Shown in pieces: positions 18,266 through 25,945 of a stretch of 40,082 nt of DNA (position 1 is its first letter; the number at the start of each line of letters is the position of its first letter). The notes beneath the pieces were generated by a model, which did not search any database, was not told the DNA's origin, and saw only the letters and a list, made by a program, of their open reading frames with translations. The stretch covers positions 1-40,082 of the forward strand of contig JANTFR010000004.1 in assembly GCA_024763355.1 (NCBI GenBank). Direction: 5' to 3'. Source of the stretch: Anaerolineales bacterium. GTDB taxonomy: Bacteria; Chloroflexota; Anaerolineae; Anaerolineales; DRKV01. Position numbers and translations under genes: made by a program.

Positions 18266-18350
18266 TACCCGACCAACAGCCACGGAACTGCACGGAATTA
18301 CGCGGGCTGGCAGACTACGCGACCAGCCGACTACCCGACTACCTCCCCCC
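18266..18350. repeat. Degenerate word array (GACTACCCGAC / CGACCAGCC words)
   Basis: ctacccgaccaacagccacgg...gactacgcgaccagccgactacccgactacctcccc between two GT genes. Confidence 0.65.
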
Positions 18351-19235
18351 ATGCTCTCCATCTGCATCCTGACCCTCAACGCGCGTGACTACCTGCGGGA
18401 ATGTCTGCGCTCCATCGAAGCGCATACCCACGTCCCGCATGAAATCATTGTCGCCGATAACGGCTCCACCGATGGCGTGGCAGAAATGCTGGAACGCGAA
18501 TTCCCGCAGGTGCAGTTCCTCCCCGGCACGCACAACGAAGGCTTCACCAAACCGATGAACCGCGCCATGCGCCGGGCGCGGGGCACATACGTCGCCCTGC
18601 TCAACCCCGATACGGTCGTTCAGGAGGGCGCATTCGACGCCTTGATTGCCTTTATGGAACAGCACCCCAAAGCGGGCATCGTCGGCCCCAAAGTGCTCAA
18701 CCCCGACGGAACCCTGCAAGGCCCCTGTCGGCGCGGCGAACCGCGTCCGTGGGCGGTCGTCAGTTACTTCAGCGGCCTGTCGCGCCGCTTCCCCGACAAA
18801 CCCTTCTTCAACGGCTACCTCCTCTCCCACCTCCCCGAAGACCAAACCGCCCGCGTGGATGGCGTTTCCGGCTCGTGCATGCTCATCCGCCGGCAGGTCA
18901 TCGAACAAATTGGCTATCTGGACGAACGCTTCTTCGCCTACCAGGAGGACGCCGACTACTGCGCCCGTGCCCGCGCCGCCGGCTGGGAGGTGTATTACGT
19001 CCCCGCGGCGCGAGTCATCCATTACGGTGGACAGGGCGGCTCCGCTGTCCAGCCCTACCGCGCCCTGTTCGCCTGGCACCACTCCTACTACCTGTACTAC
19101 CGCAAACACCTGGCGCAAGATTACTTTTTCCTGCTAAACTGGGGCTACTACGCCCTGATGGCAGTGAAACTTTTCTCGGCGTTGGCTTTGAATGCGTTAC
19201 GAAGCCGTCCGCATTTCTTCTCCCCCCGGCACTGA
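18351..19235 (+). CDS. Glycosyltransferase family 2 (rhamnosyltransferase-like)
   Basis: MLSICILTLNARDYLRECLRSIEAHTHVPHEIIVADNGSTDGVAEML...ALLNPDT...VDGVSGSCMLIRRQVIEQIGYLDERFFAYQEDADYC. Confidence 0.93.
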   Translation: MLSICILTLNARDYLRECLRSIEAHTHVPHEIIVADNGSTDGVAEMLEREFPQVQFLPGTHNEGFTKPMNRAMRRARGTYVALLNPDTVVQEGAFDALIAFMEQHPKAGIVGPKVLNPDGTLQGPCRRGEPRPWAVVSYFSGLSRRFPDKPFFNGYLLSHLPEDQTARVDGVSGSCMLIRRQVIEQIGYLDERFFAYQEDADYCARARAAGWEVYYVPAARVIHYGGQGGSAVQPYRALFAWHHSYYLYYRKHLAQDYFFLLNWGYYALMAVKLFSALALNALRSRPHFFSPRH

Positions 19236-19263
19236 AACGCCCCGCTTTGTGCGGGGCGTTTTT
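19235..19263. terminator. Intrinsic terminator between convergent genes, potentially bidirectional
   Basis: AAACGCCCCGC-TTTGT-GCGGGGCGTTTTT; sits between the stops of the GT2 (+) and GT39-like (-) genes. Confidence 0.85.
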
Positions 19264-19266
19264 CGT

Positions 19267-21972
19267 TTACGGACATTCCAACGGCACATCGGCGCTGCGC
19301 CACAACACCGCCTGCACCTGTCCATCCGTATCCGCTCGTGCTACCAGACGCGCCTCGACGAATTCCCTTTCCCCCGGCTGGACGCAGCCCGCTACCACCA
19401 CGTCGCTCCCGTTGGGGAAGGCTGTGCGCAGCCCCTCCAGCGGCAGACGCACGACGTAATTGCGCTCCCCAACCAGAAAGAACACCAGCCGCCCGTAAGG
19501 CTGCACCGCCACCAGTGGCGCGTCGCTTAGGCGGTTGCCATCCCCCGCCTCCAGATAGCGCGGATACAGCGCCCGCCCGCTTAGCACCAGCAGGCCCTCC
19601 ACCTGCGCTTGCTCGGTCGGAGAAATGGCGGCCAGGACGGCTTGCTCCATGTGCGTCTGTACGGCAGGAGAATAGCGCCGGGGAATCAGTCGCTCTCCGA
19701 TAGGAATCGCCAGCCCCAGGAGCAATACCGCTCCCAGAGGTACAATCACCCCCCCCCGGCGCGGGGAGCGAACTCCCTTTGAGAGGCCGCCGTTCTTCGG
19801 GGAAACGGCAGCCCTCCAAAGGGAGTCCGCACCTTCTAGCCATCCCAGAGCGCGCCCGACTCCCAGGGTTAACGCGGCAATCCCTAAAGTGTAGTACAAA
19901 ATCACAATCCAGTTCACCGGCTGGATGTAGCGCCCGCCGGAGACCAGAAAGGCGGCGTTGGTTGCCAGATACGCGATGTGTACAAAAGCGGGGAGCGCTC
20001 CGGCCCAGCCCATCCGCCGCGTTGCCAGCCCTACGCCCAGCGCCACGAGCAGCAAATTGCCCGCCAGGAGAAAAGCGGCTTGTCGCGGCAAGCCTTCGAA
20101 GTACGGCCAGAAAGGCAGGCGCGCCCGGTAGCCTTCCAATTGGCAGCACTGGGCCCAAAAGAGGGTGTTTTCGCGGTACAGGCGGCGGTCGAGATGTTCC
20201 CCGGCCAGCGCGGGGTTGTCAGGCCGCTCGTTCAAATACAGGCGGATATCGCGAAGGTACAGAAATCCGTAAGAAAGCAGCGTATCCGGCAGGCGAAAAG
20301 TTGCCGGTAGCGCCAGAAAACTCTGGATTTCGCTGTTCAGGTAATGCTGGATTACCAGCATGGGCAGATTGGGCGGTTGGGAGGACGGCGGTATGGGCAG
20401 GGCAACTTTGGAGGGCGTCCCGCTTTGAGGCTGCGGCGTAGCCGTGGCTGGCGGGATTGCCTCTGGCTCCAAAGGCTCCGGTGGGGACGGGTGGAGCGAA
20501 TCCCACGCCCGGCGGATGGCGATGTACACCCGCGGGTCGGGCGAATCGAAAAAGGGTTTGCCGTAACGCGCCCAATTGCGTCCCACCCACGGAGCAGTTA
20601 CCAGCCCCGCTCCCAGCGCGAAGATGACTGCGTGCTGTGCCCATAAGCGCGGCTGTCGCCTCCATTGCAGAAGCGCAGTCAGAAGGGCGGCGATGCCTGC
20701 CGTGATGCTTTCCGGGCGCACCATCAGCAGCGCGCCCAGGGCTGCTCCGCTGTAGAGCGCCCCCTGCCAGCGCGGGGAACGTGCCCGTTGCCAGCGCACT
20801 GCCAGCACTAAAAAGGCGGCCATCAACACCGCCATCGGAAGGTCGGGCATCAACAGGCGGGCGTGTGACACGGTGAACAAATTGGCGTAGGCGATGTTGG
20901 TATACCCCTGTAAAGCCAGCAGGCCTGCCAGCAGCACACCCGCCGTTCGCCCGTGCAGAGCGCGCCCCAGGAAGTAGGCCAGGACCACGAAGGCCGCCAG
21001 TACCCATACCTGGAGATGGGTTACGGGGTCATACTCGATGCCTCTCACGAGATGGAACAGCGCCAGCGCGCCGGTATAAAGCGGACGTAAGGTGCGCGCC
21101 TGGTTCTCGGTTTGCAGCCCGTTGCCAATCAGCGCGTTTTGGGCGGTAGCATCGTAGCGCAAGGCGTCGGAGGCGGGGTAACGCTGAAAATTGGGCGCTG
21201 TGGGGGGGGTGAAGAACCACGTCGGGCGGTCGGGAGGCATCTGCCACAGGAAAACGGCCAGCAGGTACAGCCCCAGGGCGAGCGCAAAATCCGCTTGTCG
21301 GGCGGAGAGCCGCAAACCGCGGCGGGCTGCCGCGTCTGCCCCTTTCCGCAGTCCGACGGCCAGCCCCCAGGCCAGCAGGAGTTGTGTTTCCAGGAGGGGA
21401 ACTCCCATCTCATAAAAATACTCCGAGAGAGGATGCACCCCCCAACCGGTGCGGGCAACGAAGGCCCACGCGCCCAGCAGCACGCCGAAGAGCGCCGCCG
21501 TCAGGCGAAAGATGCGCTGCCGCCCCAGATGCCGAACGTCCTCCCGCGAAATGGACAGCATTAGGAGGGCGCCTTCCAGACAGGCCGCGCTTCCGTAAAA
21601 CAAAAGCGGCGCGGCGCGCAGCAGTACGGCGCGGGCGGCGGCGTCCGTCAGGTCGGGAGGAAGAATCAGCAGGTAAAGCCCGTTGAAGGCCGCCAGCATG
21701 AGCCAGAAGGCGCGTCTGCGGCGGCGCAGCGTGTTTCTCAGGTGAGTTTCCCAACGCGGCAGAAGATGCCTTTGGGCGGCGGGGAGCAATCCGGCCAGCG
21801 GCAATCCCGTCCCCATCAGCAATAACCCCAACAACACAAGCCGCGCCGCCGAAAGACCGCTCTCCGATGGGATACGCAGCAGCCAGATGAGGGCAATCAT
21901 CCCGTCCAGCGCGGTCAGCGTCAGCAGCAGGCGCAGCGTGAATTTGGGGGTAAAATGCGGCGTGTTTTTCAT
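19267..21972 (-). CDS. Multi-pass membrane glycosyltransferase (GT39/ArnT-like, PMT superfamily)
   Basis: MKNTPHFTPKFTLRLLLTLTALDGMIALIWLL...; many TM helices; periplasmic Pro/Thr-rich segment. Start set at the ATG at 21972, since upstream overlaps the divergent gene. Confidence 0.75.
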   Translation of the reverse strand: MKNTPHFTPKFTLRLLLTLTALDGMIALIWLLRIPSESGLSAARLVLLGLLLMGTGLPLAGLLPAAQRHLLPRWETHLRNTLRRRRRAFWLMLAAFNGLYLLILPPDLTDAAARAVLLRAAPLLFYGSAACLEGALLMLSISREDVRHLGRQRIFRLTAALFGVLLGAWAFVARTGWGVHPLSEYFYEMGVPLLETQLLLAWGLAVGLRKGADAAARRGLRLSARQADFALALGLYLLAVFLWQMPPDRPTWFFTPPTAPNFQRYPASDALRYDATAQNALIGNGLQTENQARTLRPLYTGALALFHLVRGIEYDPVTHLQVWVLAAFVVLAYFLGRALHGRTAGVLLAGLLALQGYTNIAYANLFTVSHARLLMPDLPMAVLMAAFLVLAVRWQRARSPRWQGALYSGAALGALLMVRPESITAGIAALLTALLQWRRQPRLWAQHAVIFALGAGLVTAPWVGRNWARYGKPFFDSPDPRVYIAIRRAWDSLHPSPPEPLEPEAIPPATATPQPQSGTPSKVALPIPPSSQPPNLPMLVIQHYLNSEIQSFLALPATFRLPDTLLSYGFLYLRDIRLYLNERPDNPALAGEHLDRRLYRENTLFWAQCCQLEGYRARLPFWPYFEGLPRQAAFLLAGNLLLVALGVGLATRRMGWAGALPAFVHIAYLATNAAFLVSGGRYIQPVNWIVILYYTLGIAALTLGVGRALGWLEGADSLWRAAVSPKNGGLSKGVRSPRRGGVIVPLGAVLLLGLAIPIGERLIPRRYSPAVQTHMEQAVLAAISPTEQAQVEGLLVLSGRALYPRYLEAGDGNRLSDAPLVAVQPYGRLVFFLVGERNYVVRLPLEGLRTAFPNGSDVVVAGCVQPGEREFVEARLVARADTDGQVQAVLWRSADVPLECP
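19768..19830. repeat. 63-bp imperfect palindrome inside the GT39-like coding region
   Basis: GCGAACTCCCTTTGAGAGGCCGCCGTT-cttcgggga-AACGGCAGCCCTCCAAAGGGAGTCCGC; 22 of 27 Watson-Crick positions plus one wobble by hand alignment. Confidence 0.8.
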
Positions 21973-22035
21973 GATGTTTGCGCGTGGTATTATACCCTCG
22001 CACTCTGCACTTTCGTACTTTCGCACATTCTCGTC

Positions 22036-23088
22036 ATGTGGAACCTCCGCCAATTCCTCCTCCGCTACGCTTCCCGCTGGCCGTGGATGGCCGCCCTGAT
22101 GCTCTTGGGTGCGGTCATCGGCTGGGGGGGGGCGCGCCTGGCTTCTCCGCAGTATCGCGCCTCCGCCGAACTCTACGTCGGCCTGCACGCCTACCGCGCC
22201 CCGCAGGAGCAGAACCGCAATCCATCCTCCTACTATGATTTCCGCAATCTGGATGATTTCAAGAACTGGCAACTGGAGCAATTGAACCAGTTTGTGCGCC
22301 ACGACGAAATCGTGGCCGAGACGCTGGCACGTTTACAGGCCGAGGATGAATCCTGGCAGCAGGTTACGTCCGCCGATTTGCAGGCCATGCTCACCCCCCA
22401 GTGGCGCACGGTAGGTAAGTGGCGCTTGACCGCCACCGCGCCGGCGGCGCGCATGGCGGAAGAAGCCGCCGAAACCTGGCGCGCCGTTGCCCTGGATGCG
22501 CTGGATGCCGCCATGCAGTCCGCTGCCGAGGTGATGCGCCTGGATATGGCAATGCAGGCTACTGCCACCGCCCAGGCGGATTTGGCGCGCCGTACTGCCC
22601 TGCTGGAGAACGCTCGCGCCGCGCTGGAGAGTTGGCGCGCCGAAGCACAATCGCTGCCACCCGATGCTCCTCTCCCTCCCGAGGAACGTTGGCGCTTGCA
22701 GGCCCTGGCGGCGCAGGCCAGCGGTTTCACCCCTGCCTGGGAATCGCTGCTGAGAGATTTCCCACCCCCCGATGCGCCCCGCAGCGCAGTCCTGGCCTGG
22801 AGCGGGCGGGCGCTGGCCGCCGTGGAAGCGGAGCAATCCGCCATCCCTTCCCTGCAACAGGAGACACAGGCGCGTCTCGACGACCTGCTGGCGCAGTACG
22901 AAGCCGCCAACGCCGCTTCCTACGGCCTTTCGCTCAATCTCTCCCTGGACGGAATTTCCACCGTGCCGGTGCGGGCGCAAGCGGTACGCTCCACGGGGGC
23001 GTGGGCTTTGACGGGGGCTATCCTGGGGATGCTGGCGAGTATCCTCTTGTGGCTCGCGGCCCTGGGCGCGGAGGCTCCCGATGCGTGA
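22036..23088 (+). CDS. Wzz-like chain length determinant / polysaccharide co-polymerase
   Basis: MWNLRQFLLRYASRWPWMAALMLLGAVIGWGGARLASPQYRASAELYVG; long Ala-rich helical middle; C-terminal TM; no Walker motif. Confidence 0.7.
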   Translation: MWNLRQFLLRYASRWPWMAALMLLGAVIGWGGARLASPQYRASAELYVGLHAYRAPQEQNRNPSSYYDFRNLDDFKNWQLEQLNQFVRHDEIVAETLARLQAEDESWQQVTSADLQAMLTPQWRTVGKWRLTATAPAARMAEEAAETWRAVALDALDAAMQSAAEVMRLDMAMQATATAQADLARRTALLENARAALESWRAEAQSLPPDAPLPPEERWRLQALAAQASGFTPAWESLLRDFPPPDAPRSAVLAWSGRALAAVEAEQSAIPSLQQETQARLDDLLAQYEAANAASYGLSLNLSLDGISTVPVRAQAVRSTGAWALTGAILGMLASILLWLAALGAEAPDA

Positions 23089-24559
23089 GCGCCTGGGCGA
23101 AATCCTGTGGGCTGCCCTGCTGATTTCCCTGCCGGTGACCAGTTTCCCTTTCTTCCCCGGTGGGGTGGGAGGGGCGACGCTGGTGCGCCCCCTGGCGGTC
23201 TATCCCCTGCTTCTCCTTCTTCCCATCGTCATCCTGCCGCGCTTGTGGAAAGCCTCCCTGCCGCGTCCTGCTCAGCCCTTATTGGCTTTCGCGGTAGTTG
23301 CCACGGGGAGCACCCTGCTGGCGCTTGTCTCCCTCCAGGCAGGGGTACGCGGTGTGAGCGTCCAGGCCCGCGCCCTCCGCTCTCTGGCGACCCTGGGATT
23401 GGGGCTGGCGTTGTACTTCACCGTGGTCCTCTATCTGCGGGATGAGGCCGCTTTGCGCCGCTCCCTGCGCTGGCTGTACCTCGGCATGGCGCTGACGTTG
23501 GCCTGGGGGAGTTTGCAGGCCGTCTACATTTTGCATTTCAATCAGGACTATTTTGACCTGCTCGGCAAAATCCAGCGCTTTATTTCCACCCGCCCGCTGT
23601 TCGAGCGGCGCGTCTCCGGGATGACTTTTGAGCCGAACTGGTTCGCCGAGCAAATCGTCTTCCTGTGGATGCCGTGGCTGCTTGCTGCTGCCCTCACCCG
23701 GCGGAGCGCCTTCCGCTGGCGCTGGGGCGGCCTGATGGTGGAGCATCTTTTGATTGTTTGGGGCGCGGCGGTGACGCTTTTTACCTTTTCCCGCCTGGGA
23801 TTGGCTGCGCTAGGGGGATTGGCGGTACTTGCCGCGGGGATGGCAATCCCCTGGGGGAAGGCGCGCCGCCTGAAAGGGCGGAGGCTTCTCCTATGGGGAA
23901 CAGGCGTTTTTTTGAGCGGCGCGCTGGCCCTGGGGCTGGTCTTCACGTTGGGGCAGCGCAATCAGTATTTTTCCCGTTTGTGGCGTTACTGGACGAACCC
24001 TGAAGAGCGCGGCGGGCAGTCTTATCTGGAGTTCATCGCTTTCGGCCAGCGCATGACCTACTGGGAGACGGCCTACCGCATGTACGCCGACGCGCCCTGG
24101 CTGGGAGTTGGGCTGGGGAATTACGCTTTCCACTTTGGGGAGTACCTGCCTTACCGCTCGTGGCATCGCCAGCCGGAGATTGTGCGCCAATTGACGCCTT
24201 TGGAGGGCAATATCCGTCTGATTACCCCCAAGAATCTCTATCTGCGCTTGCTGGCCGAGACCGGCTTGCTGGGGACGACTTTCTTTGCTGTGTTCGTGCT
24301 GCTGCTGGCGCGACAGGCCGTACATCTGCGGAGCATCGGCGGAGAGGCGCGCTTCTGGGGCACAGGCGGGTTGTTGGGGCTGGCAGTCTTCGCATTTGCT
24401 TCGCTGTCTTACGATTCGCTGGCGCTGCCGAATATGTGGGTGCTCTTCGGGCTGCTGAGCGCGGAAAGTTTGCAAGTGGGGAAAGTGGGCAAGAGGATGG
24501 TGCGGCGTGCGACGACGAACGGCCTGACTACCCAATCACCAAACTACCCAACTAACTAA
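23081..24559 (+). CDS. O-antigen ligase/polymerase family membrane protein
   Basis: Multi-TM; SRLGLAALGGLAVLAAG; long loop with YWETAYRMYADAPWLGVGLGNYAFHFGEYLP...PKNLYLRLLAETGLLGTTFF typical of Wzy_C/WaaL proteins. Confidence 0.88.
   Translation: MRERLGEILWAALLISLPVTSFPFFPGGVGGATLVRPLAVYPLLLLLPIVILPRLWKASLPRPAQPLLAFAVVATGSTLLALVSLQAGVRGVSVQARALRSLATLGLGLALYFTVVLYLRDEAALRRSLRWLYLGMALTLAWGSLQAVYILHFNQDYFDLLGKIQRFISTRPLFERRVSGMTFEPNWFAEQIVFLWMPWLLAAALTRRSAFRWRWGGLMVEHLLIVWGAAVTLFTFSRLGLAALGGLAVLAAGMAIPWGKARRLKGRRLLLWGTGVFLSGALALGLVFTLGQRNQYFSRLWRYWTNPEERGGQSYLEFIAFGQRMTYWETAYRMYADAPWLGVGLGNYAFHFGEYLPYRSWHRQPEIVRQLTPLEGNIRLITPKNLYLRLLAETGLLGTTFFAVFVLLLARQAVHLRSIGGEARFWGTGGLLGLAVFAFASLSYDSLALPNMWVLFGLLSAESLQVGKVGKRMVRRATTNGLTTQSPNYPTN
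24464..24559 (+). repeat. Word arrays forming the last codons of the O-antigen ligase-like gene
   Basis: aaagtttgcaagtggggaaagtgggcaag...gtgcggcgtgcgacgacgaacgg...ctgactacccaatcaccaaactacccaactaac, translated SLQVGKVGKRMVRRATTNGLTTQSPNYPTN*. Confidence 0.75.
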
Positions 24560-24563
24560 CTTG

Positions 24564-24725
24564 CATTGCGGATAGGCCATTTCAGTCCACCGCGCAGAGC
24601 GGAGCGACCCTGAGCCTGTCGAAGGGGAGCGCAGTCGAAGCGCAGATTCCGGCTGTTTCGACTACGATTGCTGAGCAATCTCCGCTCAATGCGGGAGGCC
24701 ATGCTTTATCCGCAACTGAGATTAG
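24564..24725. mobile_element. MITE-like element, copy 1
   Basis: Ends ATTGCGGATA...TTTATCCGCAACTGAGATTA; ~160 bp; near-identical to 25519-25685; internal hairpin GATTGCT-G-AGCAATC. Confidence 0.8.
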
Positions 24726-24754
24726 GCAAGTGGGAAAGTTTGAAAGTATCCCCC

Positions 24755-25171
24755 TCAACTATCGTCTTCGCTGTTCGCAAATACATCGAGTGCAATTGCG
24801 TCTGCGGGGAATTCTCGCAGGATTTGTTTGTCCACCGTTACCACGGGAACTCTTAACGCTCGCGCCAGAGCCACAAATTCGCAGTCATAAGCCGAACACG
24901 TGCTTTCCTTAACCAACTGCAGCACGTCCATAGACGGCACTTCGTATTCCCTTCCTTCCATCAATCTCGCGGCTTCATCCATGATGCGGACGGCATCTTC
25001 AAATGACAGGATGCCTTTCCTGATGTAGTGTGCCAGGACGTTCTGCAATTCGCTTCGCCACAATCTGGGTGCAGCCCATTCAGAATCTTTCAGCAAGGCT
25101 TGCTCAGCCTGCCCAGACCGCTCGCTGCTCAGATACAGGTATCCGATGACGTTTGTATCCACGACTATCAT
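24755..25171 (-). CDS. PIN-domain toxin (VapC/FitB type)
   Basis: MIVVDTNVIGYLYLSSERSGQAEQALL...WRSELQNVLAHYIRKG...SAYDCEFVALARALRVPVVTVDKQILREFP; conserved acidic residues. Confidence 0.92.
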   Translation of the reverse strand: MIVVDTNVIGYLYLSSERSGQAEQALLKDSEWAAPRLWRSELQNVLAHYIRKGILSFEDAVRIMDEAARLMEGREYEVPSMDVLQLVKESTCSAYDCEFVALARALRVPVVTVDKQILREFPADAIALDVFANSEDDS

Positions 25172-25410
25172 GGCCGTCCTGTCGTCTTCGCGAGGTTAAA
25201 TGCCTCATCAGTGATGGGATGCTGCTTCGTTTTTTCGCGCAGTTGCCGTGCTCTGGGCAGGTAGTCTTCGGGTTGAACCCGACGGCTGCGGATTGCCCGT
25301 TCAATGCACAAGATGACTTCGCTGTTGAGGCTGCGCCGATTGATTTCTGCGTAGCGTTTCAGCTGGATGTACAGGTCTTCGGGGATGTTTTTGATAGTCA
25401 GGGTTGGCAT
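25168..25410 (-). CDS. Ribbon-helix-helix antitoxin (FitA/VapB-like)
   Basis: MPTLTIKNIPEDLYIQLKRYAEINRRSLNSEVILCIERAI; 4-nt overlap with the toxin gene. Confidence 0.9.
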   Translation of the reverse strand: MPTLTIKNIPEDLYIQLKRYAEINRRSLNSEVILCIERAIRSRRVQPEDYLPRARQLREKTKQHPITDEAFNLAKTTGRP

Positions 25411-25439
25411 GTCGCTACCTCTGAGGTGGTTCCGTTTTG

Positions 25440-25473
25440 CATCCATTATGGATGATGTCCGCTGTCTTGTCAA
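25440..25473 (-). promoter_or_regulatory. TA promoter with overlapping palindromic operator
   Basis: Minus strand TTGACA (25473-25468), 17-nt spacer, CATAAT (25450-25445); perfect palindrome CATCCAT-T-ATGGATG at 25440-25454 covers the -10. Confidence 0.75.
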
Positions 25474-25484
25474 GGGGAGTGAGA

Positions 25485-25516
25485 AAAGTTTACAAGTGGG
25501 CAAGTTTGAAAGTAGG
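25485..25516. repeat. Degenerate word array (AAGTTTACAAGTGGGCAAGTTTGAAAGTAGG)
   Basis: Same words as at 24464 and 25829. Confidence 0.65.
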
Positions 25517-25518
25517 AA

Positions 25519-25685
25519 ACCTGAATTGCGGATAAGCCATTGCAGCCCACCGCGCAGAGCGGAGCGACCCTGAACCTGTGAAGGGGAGCGTAGTCGAAGC
25601 GCAGATTTTGGGCGTTTCGACTACGATTGATGGGCAATCTCCGCTCAACGCGGAAGGTCATACTTTATCCGCAACTGAGGTTAGG
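25519..25685. mobile_element. MITE-like element, copy 2 (same orientation as copy 1)
   Basis: AACCTGAATTGCGGATAAGCC...TTTATCCGCAACTGAGGTTAGG; internal hairpin GTAGTCGAA...TTCGACTAC. Confidence 0.8.
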
Positions 25686-25717
25686 AAAGTTTGCAAGTTG
25701 GGGCTCTCTTCAGATTT

Positions 25718-25810
25718 GTGGGGGTAAGACTTCCGAGATTTTGACGAGAGCCGCTTCGGGGGCGAACATCGTCCCCCGGAAATCTCGGAAGTCTGTCTCT
25801 CCTACCCCAC
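25718..25810. repeat. Large inverted repeat
   Basis: AGACTTCCGAGATTT (25727-25741) / AAATCTCGGAAGTCT (25780-25794), with outer GTGGGGGTA/TACCCCAC and inner GGGGGCGA/TCGTCCCCC-like pairing. Confidence 0.85.
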
Positions 25811-25828
25811 AATTTCGCGTTGACCCCC

Positions 25829-25908
25829 AAGTTGGAAAGTGGGAAAGTGGGGAAGTTTGCAAGTGGGAAAGTTTGAGAGTGGGAAAGTCGGCGAGACTTC
25901 GGAAGTCT
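25829..25908. repeat. Degenerate word array (GGAAAGTGGGAAAGTGGGGAAGTTTGCAAGTGGGAAAGTTTGAGAGTGGG) ending in a small palindrome
   Basis: Direct reading; palindrome AGACTTC-G-GAAGTCT at 25894-25908. Confidence 0.8.
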
Positions 25909-25945
25909 GGTAAAGCGGGGAAACACCCCTCTCCCCTCTTTCCTC

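Noticed and set aside
21973-22035. Divergent promoter pair (TATTAT/TATAAT) between the GT39-like and Wzz-like genes
   Set aside because: A perfect minus-strand TATAAT is present but no convincing -35 on either strand; plausible but not supported enough to list.
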